From contig CAZKOF010000009.1 of the NCBI GenBank assembly GCA_964554335.1, forward strand, positions 1-53,321: DNA of 53,321 nt. Direction: 5' to 3'. Shown in pieces: positions 1-8,976 of this stretch. Source of the DNA: UBA3263 sp964554335 (GTDB taxonomy: Bacteria; Bacteroidota; Bacteroidia; Bacteroidales; Muribaculaceae). A program made the translations under genes and the position numbers. Under the pieces are notes generated by a model. It was not told the DNA's origin, ran no database searches, and saw nothing but the letters and a program-made list of their open reading frames with translations. The number at the start of each line of letters is the position of its first letter. Within the stretch, counting starts at the first letter, position 1.

Positions 1-93
1 TGTACTCACGAATCAGTGCAATGATGCTTTTAGGTTCTGCATTACGCGCTGATAAACCAATTAATAGAACCTACCATATTTAAAGGTACCGAA

Positions 94-492
94 ATGAAAC
101 ATTTTCTTTGCGCGTTGGCGTTGGCTCTGGCCTCTTCGGTCGCTTCGGCGTCTTCTCTTCCGGATCTCAGATTTGAGTTCAACGACGGTTCTGTCGTGAC
201 GTTGCCGTCTGAAGGTCTTTTACTTACTTTCGACAGTAATTTTATGCGTGCGAGCCACTCCGAGGGCACGCTTGACATCGATCTCAATCGGCTGACGAAA
301 TTCTATTTCTACGGTGACTTTTCTGCAATGTCATCGTTAGGGGCCGATGAACCGGAGCGAGTGAAAATTTTTTCAGTCACCGGCATTTTTTGTGGCGAGT
401 ATGACTCGCTGGAGTCGGCCCGCGCCGCTCTGCCTGCCGGCCTCTACGTTGTCAGGACCGATTTGAGAACCTTTAAAACCGTTGTGAGATGA
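94..492 (+). CDS. Small secreted protein with sorting-tail-like C-terminus
   Basis: A 132-residue protein of no family I can name. Residues 1-20 form a signal peptide (MKHFLCALALALASSVASAS). The middle has the alternating pattern of Bacteroidales secreted beta-domains (FEFNDGSVVTLPSEGLLLTF). The last 40 residues (IFSVTGIFCGEY...LPAGLYVVRTD...KTVV) look like the beta-sandwich C-terminal domain that often ends type IX-secreted proteins, whose usual core is YDLxGRxV...LPxGIYIV; this resemblance is by eye. It overlaps the next gene by four bases (ATGA), so the two are probably translated together. It may be a stand-alone sorting-type domain or a partner of the beta-helix protein downstream. Confidence 0.75.
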   Translation: MKHFLCALALALASSVASASSLPDLRFEFNDGSVVTLPSEGLLLTFDSNFMRASHSEGTLDIDLNRLTKFYFYGDFSAMSSLGADEPERVKIFSVTGIFCGEYDSLESARAALPAGLYVVRTDLRTFKTVVR

Positions 493-2414
493 AGATATTG
501 AAAGCTTGCATGTTGTCGATTCTGACAACTGCTGCGTCGGTGCTGCCGTCACGGGCGCAGTCGCTCAATGTTGCTTTGGGCGACGTAATCTACAGTTTCC
601 CGGCCCCGCAAATGGGTGAGGCGCTATGCAACGGGCCTTCGTCAATCTCGATTATGGGAGCGGACTTTGCGGTTTCGGATATCACGTCGATGCGGGTTGA
701 AGAAGCGGTGTTGGCCGACAACACCGTTGCGGTGGCCTACGACGGAGATAAGGCCTCGGTCACGATTGCCGGAAACATCGCACGACATGTTGCGGCTACC
801 GTAGTCGGCGCCCATGTGTCGATTATTCAGCGCAACACGGTTGGCGATGAAAGCGGCGAGATCGTCTATGTGTTGAGTGGCAGCGCGCCCAACGGCTCAT
901 TCTGTCTTGAAGGCTCATATAAGGCTTCGCTGGAGTTGCGCGGCCTGACGCTGACCAACCCCGAGGGCGCGGCGCTTGACATCCGCAACGGTAAACGCAT
1001 TGCATTGTCGGTCAAGAGCGGCACGGTAAACAACATCTCTGACGGCGCTACCGGATCGCAAAAAGGCGCACTGGTCTGCAAAGGACATCTTGAACTGAAA
1101 GGGGGAGGAGAACTCAATGTCAGCGGCAACACGGCCCATGCCATCTATGCCAAGGAATATGTCGAGATGAAGAATTGCACGGTCAACGTTCTTGCTGCCG
1201 TTAAAGACGGAATCAACTGCGCGCAGTATTTCATGATGGAGAGCGGCGAGCTGACCATTGCCGGCACGGGCGACGACGGCATTCAGACCTCATTCAAGGA
1301 CGAGACGGCACCGGAGGCCGACGATATCGGCAGCATCACGATTGCCGGTGGAAAACTGAAAGTCGACGTCACTGCCGCGGCCTCGAAGGGCCTCAAGGCC
1401 GATGGCGATATCTGCGTTGCCGGAGGCGATGTTGCAATAACCGTATCCGGTCCCGGAAAATGGGATAGCGAGAATTCCAAGACCAAAGCATCGAGCTGCA
1501 TTGGAGCTGACGGAAATGTGAGCATCAGCGGGGGCACCTGCGTCCTTTCGGCTTCGGGCAGCGGCGGCAAGGGAATCAGTTGCGACGGGGCGCTCACTAT
1601 CGGCGGCGGCGAAATCACCGTCAAGACCACCGGCGGCATGTTTGCCTACGTCAACGGTAGGGAATATGACGGCTATACCGGAAATACCGACAACCTCGCC
1701 TCGGATGCGAAATCCTCGCCCAAGGGCATGAAAGCCGACGGCGACATGACAATTAACGGCGGCGTCATCCGGGTCAGCACCTCAGGAAACGGCGGCGAAG
1801 GAATGGAGAGCAAGGGCGTGATTACAATCAACGAAGGCGAAATCTACGTCTGCTCCTACGATGACGCAATCAACTCGTCGGGCCATATGTATATTAACGG
1901 TGGCGACATAACCGTAGTCTCAAATAACAACGACGGGCTCGACTCCAACGGCAATCTCTATATCCGCGGCGGAGTAATCCGCGCTTTCGGAACGACCTCT
2001 CCCGAATGTGGCATCGATGCCAACGAAGAAGGTGGTTATTCAGTCTATTTCACCGGAGGCGCGATGATTGCCGTCGGCGACGGAAACTCCGTACCCTCAT
2101 CGACCGAGTCGACTCAGGCTTATGTCAGCGGTTCCGGCCAGGCCACGGCCGGCAGCGTCATCAGTCTGAAATCGGGTTCCACGTTGCTGGCGTCGTTTAC
2201 CGTGCCCGATGAATATAAGTCGAGCTCCTCTTCGTCAGGCCCCGGCGGCGGATTCAATCCGGGCGGCGGTAGCGGCATGGGAGGCAGCTCCATATTGATT
2301 ACATGCCCGGGCCTGACTTCAGGCTCCACATATACGTTAGACAATAACGGCACGACCTCGACGCTGACCGCCACTCTGAGCAGCGGCTCCTCGGGAGGCG
2401 GACGCCCATTCTGA
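489..2414 (+). CDS. Secreted beta-helix carbohydrate-binding protein (Cthe_2159-type)
   Basis: A 641-residue exported protein with a signal peptide at residues 1-23 (cut after SRA). Residues 24-110 resemble the short beta-domain of the upstream protein. From about residue 110 onward short repeats of the type GxLTIxGGxxxVxxxGDGIxT recur about every 25 residues (for example SGELTIAGTGDDGIQ, GSITIAGGKLKVDV, GDMTINGGVIRVST). This is the signature of the parallel beta-helix Cthe_2159 family, whose founder binds cellulose and pectin-like polymers. The C-terminal 70 residues are Gly/Ser-rich and low in complexity. Likely cell-surface or periplasmic; the ligand is unknown. It is translationally coupled to the preceding gene. 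Confidence 0.82.
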   Translation: MKILKACMLSILTTAASVLPSRAQSLNVALGDVIYSFPAPQMGEALCNGPSSISIMGADFAVSDITSMRVEEAVLADNTVAVAYDGDKASVTIAGNIARHVAATVVGAHVSIIQRNTVGDESGEIVYVLSGSAPNGSFCLEGSYKASLELRGLTLTNPEGAALDIRNGKRIALSVKSGTVNNISDGATGSQKGALVCKGHLELKGGGELNVSGNTAHAIYAKEYVEMKNCTVNVLAAVKDGINCAQYFMMESGELTIAGTGDDGIQTSFKDETAPEADDIGSITIAGGKLKVDVTAAASKGLKADGDICVAGGDVAITVSGPGKWDSENSKTKASSCIGADGNVSISGGTCVLSASGSGGKGISCDGALTIGGGEITVKTTGGMFAYVNGREYDGYTGNTDNLASDAKSSPKGMKADGDMTINGGVIRVSTSGNGGEGMESKGVITINEGEIYVCSYDDAINSSGHMYINGGDITVVSNNNDGLDSNGNLYIRGGVIRAFGTTSPECGIDANEEGGYSVYFTGGAMIAVGDGNSVPSSTESTQAYVSGSGQATAGSVISLKSGSTLLASFTVPDEYKSSSSSSGPGGGFNPGGGSGMGGSSILITCPGLTSGSTYTLDNNGTTSTLTATLSSGSSGGGRPF

Positions 2415-2431
2415 CGTCTGAGTCAGACGTC
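2413..2431. terminator. Palindrome spanning two convergent stop codons
   Basis: The 19-base sequence GACGTCTGAGTCAGACGTC has 9-base perfect inverted arms around a single central base. It contains part of the stop codon of the plus-strand beta-helix gene and the whole stop codon of the minus-strand flavoprotein gene, whose ends are only eight bases apart. It probably acts as a bidirectional transcription end or mRNA 3' barrier; there is no U tract, so intrinsic termination is not certain. Confidence 0.5.
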
Positions 2432-3400
2432 GGTGAAGTCGGCCATGAGTTCGGCGACAATGGCGGCTGCCGGCTTTATTGAGCGTATGGTTGAAATGCC
2501 GGTATTGACGCTGATGATGCCGTTGGCCGTGTCGCCGTGGAGCATGGCGGGTCCCAGACCTCCCTTGTTCATGATTTCCTCGTGGATTGTTTCGGCCGAT
2601 TCGCCCGAAAGCAGTCTGCGGTTGTAGTTGCGGGCCGCGGGGGTTGGCAGTGACCTCTCGTTGGGGGTCACGGCGATAATATCTTCTCCGCAGCCGGCAA
2701 CTATCATCTCTTTGACTTCCCGGGCGGCCGGACATTCGGTCGAAGCGATGAACCGGGTGCCTACGTAGACTCCCTGTGCGCCCAGGGCAAGTGCGGCTCT
2801 GACGCCACGGATGTCATTGATCCCGCCGGCAGCCATTACGGGAACGGACTTCACGGCGTCGACTATCGACGGCACGATGGTGAACGTGCCGATGCCGTTC
2901 GACGGAATCATGCCGCCCTCGTCAATACCGGTGGCCACGATGATGTCGGCGCCATGTTCTTCGGCAATGCGCGCCGATTCCCGGGTCGGCGTCAGCTCGC
3001 GGTGCACAATGATGCCGCCGGCCTCTTTGATTGCCGCATAGACGATCTCGTCGAAGGTGCCGACAAGGCAGTAGACGTTGACGTTGTTGGCCTTTGCGGC
3101 GGAAATTGTTTTCATTGCGTAGGCGCGGGTTGCGTCATCGTGGGCTGAGAAAATATTTATGCCGACGGGGGCGGATGTCAGGCGGCGCACCTCGTCGAGT
3201 TCGATGCTGATTCGCTCCTCGGTGGGAATCCTTCGGCCGTTGATTTCCTTTGGGCCGGCGTTGGGCCCGAGCACGCCGAGCGCTCCGGCATTTGACACTG
3301 CCGCAACCATTTCGGCGTTGTTTATCCAGTTCATGGGAGCCTGGATGAGAGGATATCTGATGCCGAGAAGGCGGCAAACGGGGTTGTTGCTGTTGTTCAT
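2423..3400 (-). CDS. Nitronate monooxygenase / FabK-like flavoprotein
   Basis: A 325-residue TIM-barrel FMN protein of the nitronate monooxygenase (2-nitropropane dioxygenase) family, which also includes FabK enoyl-ACP reductases. Seen: the N-terminal RYPLIQAPM strand, AVSNAGALGVLG, and the FMN phosphate-binding segments PVMAAGGINDIRG and GAQGVYVGTRF near residues 195-225. Where class I enzymes carry an EAGGH-type motif with the catalytic histidine, this protein reads GIDEGGM, so true nitronate oxidation is doubtful. Cytosolic, single gene, no partner. The length fits the family (310-360). Confidence 0.82.
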   Translation of the reverse strand: MNNSNNPVCRLLGIRYPLIQAPMNWINNAEMVAAVSNAGALGVLGPNAGPKEINGRRIPTEERISIELDEVRRLTSAPVGINIFSAHDDATRAYAMKTISAAKANNVNVYCLVGTFDEIVYAAIKEAGGIIVHRELTPTRESARIAEEHGADIIVATGIDEGGMIPSNGIGTFTIVPSIVDAVKSVPVMAAGGINDIRGVRAALALGAQGVYVGTRFIASTECPAAREVKEMIVAGCGEDIIAVTPNERSLPTPAARNYNRRLLSGESAETIHEEIMNKGGLGPAMLHGDTANGIISVNTGISTIRSIKPAAAIVAELMADFTDV

Positions 3401-3525
3401 TGATTGACGGGGTTGATTCTTATAAGAAAACGGGTAGGGGCACCGTTTGGTTTAGTTGGGCGGGTGTCGCAGAACTCCGAATCCGACATGGTGGGGTATG
3501 TCAACATTCAAAATCGCGTCGCGGA

Positions 3526-3568
3526 GAGGGTGTGTCAAAAGAGGCTGCGCCTATTTTGACACAGCCTC
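3526..3568 (-). terminator. ssrA terminator with two alternative stems
   Basis: Just downstream of ssrA on the minus strand. One fold pairs 3554-3568 with 3526-3540 (15 positions, one G-G mismatch, 13-base loop). The other pairs GAGGCTG (3568-3562) with CAGCCTC (3547-3541) and is followed directly by TTTT, a canonical intrinsic terminator. The two folds share one arm and exclude each other. Hairpins with this TGTGTCAAAA / TTTTGACACA core are, from memory, frequent in Bacteroidales genomes. Confidence 0.65.
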
Positions 3569-3606
3569 TTGTCTCGTGTTTTCCGATTTGGGTCGGATGG
3601 CTTTTT

Positions 3607-4004
3607 GTGGAGCTGGAGGGGGTTGAACCCTCGTCCAAACGTGGAATTGATGAGCTTTCTACATGCTTAGTCTCGGATTGGTTTTCGTGCGGTGGCAGGG
3701 CCGAAACGCCCAACCGCAGCCTTATCTCCTAAGGGTTTCGGAAGCTTGTCGGAGCGCCGCGCTTCCTATACCCGATTTTGCTGCACCGCCGTGTCGAGGA
3801 GTCTCGGGTCCAGAACTCTCGGGCGATGTCTCGTCCACGTAACTGTTACGCGGATAAAGCCGATTTACTGTGCTTCAATCAGGCAGCGAGAGCGTAGTTG
3901 TTTTCGCCATTTGAATTTTCGATGTCCCAGATTAAAGAGCGTAGGCATCGTTGCTCTGCATGCTTACTGACCACTTCTACACGCTGTCAAAACCGGTCAG
4001 CCCC
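3607..4004 (-). ncRNA. ssrA: tmRNA (transfer-messenger RNA), tag GENNYALAA
   Basis: One-piece tmRNA of about 398 bases, rescuing stalled ribosomes with SmpB. The 5' end GGGGCUG (4004-3998) pairs with CAGCUCC (3615-3609) to give the seven-pair acceptor stem with one G-U pair; discriminator A and one C follow, so the CCA end is not fully encoded. The 3' tRNA-like half carries GGGTTCAACCCC, the T arm. The resume frame at 3908-3879 reads GGC GAA AAC AAC TAC GCT CTC GCT GCC TGA, giving GENNYALAA, a Bacteroidales-type degradation tag ending in ALAA for ClpXP-type proteases. Confidence 0.95.
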
Positions 4005-4020
4005 GTTTTTAATGGAGGTG

Positions 4021-4052
4021 CAAATATACGGAGTCTTTTTGAGATTTGAAAA
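4021..4052 (-). promoter_or_regulatory. Promoter of ssrA
   Basis: On the minus strand TATATTTG (4028-4021) matches the Bacteroidota -7 box TAnnTTTG; 20 bases upstream lies TTTT (4052-4049), a weak match to the TTTG -33 box. Initiation would fall about 10 bases before the mature tmRNA 5' end at 4004. Confidence 0.65.
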
Positions 4053-4071
4053 TTTCGGGTGAAAATTATTG

Positions 4072-6015
4072 TTAATTGCCGGCGAGGCGGGCGGTGTTGG
4101 CCCGTGTGGTATAGTCCTGGAGCAGGGCGCGGAGCCAGCGGAGCATGTTGTCGGTCTCGGCGGGGTAGGGGACAGTCAGGGGCGATTGCATCGCGGGGTC
4201 GGTCGTGAGGTCGAAGACGTTGACGATGCGTTGGCCGTCGAGGGTCGCCTGGATCGCGAGGTTGTCGGAGAACACGTTGAGCATTTCGTTGCGCATGAGC
4301 AGGCCGTAGTGTGGTTTGGCCGGGTCGAACGGGTTGGTGCCCATGTTGACGTAGGGTTTGTCGTATCCGGCGAGCCAGAGGAGGGCGGCGGGGGTGTCGA
4401 ACTGGGACATGGTCGGCTGAGGGAGCCGGGCGGGTTTGATGGAGTCGTCGGGGGTGTAGAAAATCAGGGGGATGTGGGAGTAGATGTAGGGGGTATTGAG
4501 TTTGCCGGATGAGAAGTCGCGGCAGCCGTGGTCGGCGGTGATGACGAAGAGTGTGTTGTTGAACCAGGGTTGGCGTCGGGCGCGGTCGAAGAATTCGCGC
4601 ATGGCGTAGTCGGTGTATTCAACGCAGCGTTCGAGGTCGCTGGCGGTGGCGGGATAGGTATCGCTTTTCCAGTCGTCGGGCAGTTCGTAGGGACCGTGGA
4701 GGTCGAGGGTCATCCAGCAGGCAAAGAACGGCGCGGGCATGTCGGTGAGTGTTTCGGCAACGTGGCGTCCCATGACGTGATCATAGATGCCCCATTGGTT
4801 GGTGGTTTCGTGGTCGAGGGGAATGTCGACGTCGTCAATTCCGATGATTTCGTTGAAGCCCATTTGGCGGGCCAGGGCGCCGAGGTGTAGGATTATGGGT
4901 TTGGTCCCGATGTAAAAGCGGGTTTAATAGCCCATGTTGCCGAGGAGTTTGGGGGCGGCGTCGATGTCGAGGCCGGCATAGGAGGCGGCGGCCCAGTCCA
5001 TGACGGAGACCGTCGGTATGCCGCCGAGAATTGCCGCGAGTCCGAGTTGTGAGCGGTCGCTGGTGCAGATGTTGTTGGTCATGACCATTGATTCCGAGGC
5101 GATGGAGTCGAGGAAGGGCATGAGGTTGCGTGCGGGGTCGTCGCGGAGCATGGTCAGGTTGTCGAACCATAGCTGGGCGCCGCCCTCCATAACGATGAGC
5201 ACGATGTTTTTGCCCGTGACGGCGCTCTTGAGAGTGTCGGCGTCGAGGGGCGCTGCGGGGTTTTGGAGGGAGTTGCGCAGGCGTGAGAGTTCGGCGTCGG
5301 TGAAGAACGTCAGGTTCTGCATGGGGTTCGTCCGCGAGGTCGAGCGCATGATTGCGAATGGCGAGTTAAGAATCACGTTGATCTCGGCGGGGCGGTCGGC
5401 CATGTCGGCGGCGCGGTGGAGACTCAGCGGGCGCCCGACGATGCAGAAGCGCATTGACAGAAAGGTCAGCAGGACGGCGAGCAGCAGCATAATCCACCGC
5501 ATGGGCCGCCTGCCGGCGATTGTCTGCGGCTTGAAGCGCGTTGCGAGCCAGACAAGCAGGACGATGAATGCAATCATCGCGACAACGGCCCATGCATATT
5601 GGCCGACGAACGAGAAGGCCACTTTTATCGTCTCGCCGTTGAGCAGGCCGATGAATGAGTCCATGCGCAGGCGGCCTCCGTTGAAGCGGAAGTAGGCGAT
5701 GTCGCCGATGTTGATGATGAGCAGGGCGGCGTTGGCGAGGGCGTAGACGGTCATCTCGGCGATGCGCCATCCCCGCCGCAGGGTGAAGTCAAACGGCAGG
5801 AAGCGCATCAGGATGAACAACGCGTTGGCATAGGCAAGGACCGAGATGTCGAACGCAGTGCCTTTCAGGGCGAGCACCAGCAGGCGTCCGGCGGTAATCT
5901 CGCCGATGACGTCGGCGTTGTAGAAGTAGAAAGCGAAGCGCGTCAGCCAAAGCAGGAGCAGGGCGACGAGCAGTTGGCAGAGCGTTGCGACGTAGGCGTT
6001 GCAGTGTAGTTTCAT
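4072..6015 (-). pseudogene. LTA-synthase-family sulfatase-fold protein, split by in-frame TAA
   Basis: A 647-codon gene for an LTA synthase-family membrane phosphotransferase, read as 363 residues (6015-4924), one TAA (4926-4924), then 283 residues in the same frame. The N-terminal half has about five membrane segments and starts the catalytic domain: metal ligand E277 (VLIVMEGG) and the nucleophile T318 (ICTSDRSQ). The C-terminal half has the metal-site VITADHG and ends naturally. The break follows LLGNMGY, and TRFYIG continues the family pattern on the far side, so a single base change explains it. Each half lacks essential residues, so neither should work alone. A sequencing error is possible. 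Family members transfer phosphoglycerol or phosphoethanolamine-like groups to envelope glycans. The start overlaps the aminotransferase stop by four bases. Confidence 0.8.
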
Positions 6016-7211
6016 ATGGTGCGGCCCGGATATGCGGCGAGGGCTGTGGCGAGGCAGCGCAGGGCAGCGGCGAGGTCTTCTTTGTTGAGCACGTAGGCGA
6101 TGCGAACTTCGTTGCGCCCGGCGCCGGGAGTGGTGTAGAATCCGTTTGCGGGGGCCATGAAGATTGTGGCGCCTTCATGTTCAAACTCTTCGAGACACCA
6201 GCGACAGAATTTTTCGGCGTCGTCGACCGGCAGGGAGGCAACGGTATAGAATGCGCCCATCGGAATGGGGGAGTATACGCCGGGAATGCGGTTGAGACCG
6301 TCGATGAGGAACTTTCGGCGCTCAACATATTCGTTGTAGTTCATGAGCATGTAGTCGCGGCCGGCGTCGATCGAGGCTTCGGCAACAATCTGGCCGAGCA
6401 GCGGGGGGCTCAGGCGCGCCATGCAGAACTTCATTATGCTCTCTTTCAGTTCATTGTGCTTGGTAATGATGGCGCCGATTCGGATTCCGCATTCGCTATA
6501 GCGTTTGCTGACGGAGTCGATTAGCACGACCTGCTCCTCGATTCCGGGGAGGTGGAAGGCCGAGATGTAGGGCGCCCCGGTGTAGCAGAACTCGCGGTAG
6601 ACCTCGTCGGAGAAGAGGTAGAGGTCATATTTCTTCACGAGGTCGCGGAGCTGAATCATCTCCTTCATCGTGTAGAGATATCCCGTCGGGTTGTTGGGGT
6701 TGCAGATGAGGATGCCTTTGGTCCGCGGGGTTATGAGCTTTTCGAATTCTTCGACCGAGGGGAGGGCGAAGCCGGTGTCGATGCTCGAGGGAACGGTGAC
6801 GATTTTTGCGCCGCAGCTGATTGCGAAGGCCATGTAGTTGGCATAGGCGGGTTCGGGCACTATGATTTCATCGCCCGGGTCGAGGCAGGCCATGAACGCG
6901 AAGAGCACGGCCTCGGAGCCGCCGGCCGTGATGATGATGTCGTCGACGTCGACGCTTATGTTGAAGCGGTCGTAGTAGCCTTTGAGTTTGCGGCGGAGCG
7001 AGAGCATCCCTTCGGAGGGGGAGTACTCGAGGGTTGTACGGTCAATGTGTTTGAGCGCCTCGAGGCCCTCGCGTGGAGTCGGCAGGTCGGGTTGGCCGAT
7101 ATTGAGGTGATAGACCTTCAAGCCGCGGCGCTTGGCTTCGTCGCTCAGGGGCACGAGCTTGCGTATCGGAGATTGCGGCATGTTCCGGCCGCGTTGTGAA
7201 ATTGAGGGCAT
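6012..7211 (-). CDS. Class I PLP-dependent aminotransferase (AspC-like)
   Basis: A 399-residue fold-type I aminotransferase, cytosolic, probably acting on aspartate or a related amino acid with 2-oxoglutarate. Seen: substrate loop HLNIGQPD near residue 36, the cofactor segment GGSEAVLFAF near 98, NPNNPTG near 172, SDEVYREF near 200, the PLP-binding lysine in DSVSKRYS near 233, and the C-terminal substrate-binding arginine context NEVRIAYV. Length is standard. Exact substrate cannot be told from sequence. It lies 26 bases after the beta-barrel gene and overlaps the LTA-synthase-like gene by four bases, so it belongs to the lipoprotein-led operon. Confidence 0.88.
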   Translation of the reverse strand: MPSISQRGRNMPQSPIRKLVPLSDEAKRRGLKVYHLNIGQPDLPTPREGLEALKHIDRTTLEYSPSEGMLSLRRKLKGYYDRFNISVDVDDIIITAGGSEAVLFAFMACLDPGDEIIVPEPAYANYMAFAISCGAKIVTVPSSIDTGFALPSVEEFEKLITPRTKGILICNPNNPTGYLYTMKEMIQLRDLVKKYDLYLFSDEVYREFCYTGAPYISAFHLPGIEEQVVLIDSVSKRYSECGIRIGAIITKHNELKESIMKFCMARLSPPLLGQIVAEASIDAGRDYMLMNYNEYVERRKFLIDGLNRIPGVYSPIPMGAFYTVASLPVDDAEKFCRWCLEEFEHEGATIFMAPANGFYTTPGAGRNEVRIAYVLNKEDLAAALRCLATALAAYPGRTI

Positions 7212-7237
7212 AATTCTTTGGGCGCGGGTAGAGACAA

Positions 7238-8056
7238 TTAGAATGTGAACTGGATGTAGAGGCGGTTGTTGGCGAAACGGCGCTTGTATTTCTGAGTGCC
7301 CATGGAGTCATCGTCATCACCGAATATAGATTCGAAGTCTAAGGGCTTGAACTTGCCGTTGCCCCAGCGGGCCTCGTAGCCGATGCCGATTGCGCGGTAG
7401 GTCAGTGTGCAGCCCAGGTTCATCATGTTGCAGAAAGCGGTTGAGATTTCAACGTCGCCGTCGTTGCTCTTCAGGTAGAGCTGAAAGGTCGGCGAGTAGT
7501 GGAAGTATGCGCTCACACGCAGGGGCCGGAGGCCTTTTATATCAGTCAGAGCAAAGGGCGCCACGCTGACGTTGGGGCCGATGCCCATGGCGAAGCTCGC
7601 GCCCATGCATCCGATGTTGAAGTCGAAGTCAAGGTCTTCGTCTTCGTCATAAACTGATGACACGGAGACGAATTCGGAGGTCCACTCCTGAGAGTCATAG
7701 GGCGAGTTATATTTGGTGAACTGAGCGTCGAACCATATGGCGTCGATGCCGATTTTGAGCAGGCCGGCAATCGGCTGCTTGGGGAAGCGGTAGGTCGTTC
7801 CTTTGGTCAGGAAGAAGCTATATTTGCTTTTTTCTATGGGGCTGAACTCATCGGCGGTTTGTGACCAGGAGTAGCCCAGACGCGTGAAGCGGCCCTTACC
7901 CCAGATTTGATTGTTGATGGCCTCGCGGTCGGCTTTGAGGTTCATTTCGTCAATTACTTGCTGCAGGGAGTCAGCGCGAAGGTCGTTGCCGTCAGCCTGT
8001 GCGGCGCCGGTGAGGGCACAGGCGCCCATGAAGATTATGGTAAGGAGCTTTTTCAT
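7238..8056 (-). CDS. Exported beta-barrel-like protein, unknown function
   Basis: A 272-residue protein with a signal peptide (MKKLLTIIFMGACALTGAAQA). After a short helical stretch rich in D, E and K (residues 22-50), the rest alternates hydrophobic and polar residues with many aromatics and glycines, for example RFTRLGYSWSQ, YSFFLTKGTTYRF and, at the end, NNRLYIQFTF with a terminal phenylalanine. That pattern and the aromatic C-terminus suggest an outer membrane barrel inserted by BamA. No family recognised. It overlaps the upstream lipoprotein gene by four bases, so the two probably work together. Confidence 0.75.
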   Translation of the reverse strand: MKKLLTIIFMGACALTGAAQADGNDLRADSLQQVIDEMNLKADREAINNQIWGKGRFTRLGYSWSQTADEFSPIEKSKYSFFLTKGTTYRFPKQPIAGLLKIGIDAIWFDAQFTKYNSPYDSQEWTSEFVSVSSVYDEDEDLDFDFNIGCMGASFAMGIGPNVSVAPFALTDIKGLRPLRVSAYFHYSPTFQLYLKSNDGDVEISTAFCNMMNLGCTLTYRAIGIGYEARWGNGKFKPLDFESIFGDDDDSMGTQKYKRRFANNRLYIQFTF

Positions 8057-8907
8057 TTCTTTTCGTAGATATAGTTAAACACGAGAGTGTCGCCGTCGCG
8101 GTCGGCGAATTTTGCGAGGTCAATAAGCCCGTTTGGCAGGAGAGCATAGGCGTATTGATAGAATTCGTCGCTGGCGCCGTTGCTGAAGACCTCTTCAGAC
8201 TTGAGGAACTTCGAGGGTGCGGGGCCGAATATGCCGGTGATTGCCAACGGGCCGAAAAAGGCATTTGGTTCCCACTGGCGGTGGATGTTGTCAACATCGC
8301 TATATTCAAAAACCACCCATTCGGGGTTGTCTTCGTTCGGGTCATCGGTCCATCCGGTCATCAGATCTCCCTCCCAGATGAAATTGATGCAATCGGTCGA
8401 TGCCTGATTCGTTTCGAGGATGGTGCCGACCCAGACCTGACGCGTCGGGTGACCATTGACGTAGGTGTAGGTGGCGCGTCCTTTTTCGGTTTCTAAGACT
8501 TGGGAATCGTAGGCGTTAACAATCGTTTCCGTGTAATTGTACGTGGCGATTGTACCGTCAGTGTTATATTCTATGTCGGTCCATTCTTCAGATTCGGTGA
8601 GTTTGCGCACGTCTCTGTCAGAATCTGAGTCATAAATATAGTCATACTGTTTGCTGACAATGGATGTTGCGCGGTCTGAGTCGTCGGAGTAGGTGAGGGT
8701 GTAGATGTTTTCGCCGGAGTAGTTGATTTCGGTGATGCGGTTAAGATTGTCGCGGCTGACGGTCATCATTTTCAGACCATATGCCGTCAACGCCGAGAGC
8801 TGCAGCTCTTCGGCGGCGCTATCGGAATTGTCGGGTTCGCCGAGAGTGCACGATGCCAGGGTCAGCGAAGCCGCGGCCAGGCAGCAAGCGGATAAATTTT
8901 TCATCAT
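8053..8907 (-). CDS. Lipoprotein with YD/DUF4595-like beta repeats
   Basis: A 284-residue lipoprotein. Residues 1-20 are a type II signal with lipobox LASC. The residues after the cysteine are acidic (TLGEPDNSDSAAEE), like the export signal of Bacteroidota surface lipoproteins, so surface exposure is plausible. The body repeats short beta-pairs such as LNRITEINYSGENIYTLTY, IEYNTDGTIATYNY and YTYVNGHPTRQVW, typical of the DUF4595 or YD-type folds; function unknown. Start: ATG at 8907 follows its promoter by about 35 bases; ATG at 8904 is equally possible. It leads a four-gene operon. Confidence 0.8.
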   Translation of the reverse strand: MMKNLSACCLAAASLTLASCTLGEPDNSDSAAEELQLSALTAYGLKMMTVSRDNLNRITEINYSGENIYTLTYSDDSDRATSIVSKQYDYIYDSDSDRDVRKLTESEEWTDIEYNTDGTIATYNYTETIVNAYDSQVLETEKGRATYTYVNGHPTRQVWVGTILETNQASTDCINFIWEGDLMTGWTDDPNEDNPEWVVFEYSDVDNIHRQWEPNAFFGPLAITGIFGPAPSKFLKSEEVFSNGASDEFYQYAYALLPNGLIDLAKFADRDGDTLVFNYIYEKK

Positions 8908-8944
8908 GATTGTGCGGAACGTATAAGTTGGTTTATTAACGCCG

Positions 8945-8976
8945 CAAAGTTACAACAATTTTGCCACAATGAGAAA
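8945..8976 (-). promoter_or_regulatory. Promoter of the lipoprotein operon
   Basis: Minus strand: -7 box TAACTTTG (8952-8945), 20-base spacer, -33 box TTTC (8976-8973), one mismatch from TTTG. It overlaps the oppositely oriented promoter of the transporter gene, so polymerases at the two sites should interfere. Confidence 0.75.

Noticed and set aside
60..93. A possible promoter (TACCATATTTAAAGG) before the first gene
   Set aside because: It does not fit TAnnTTTG with a -33 box at the right distance.
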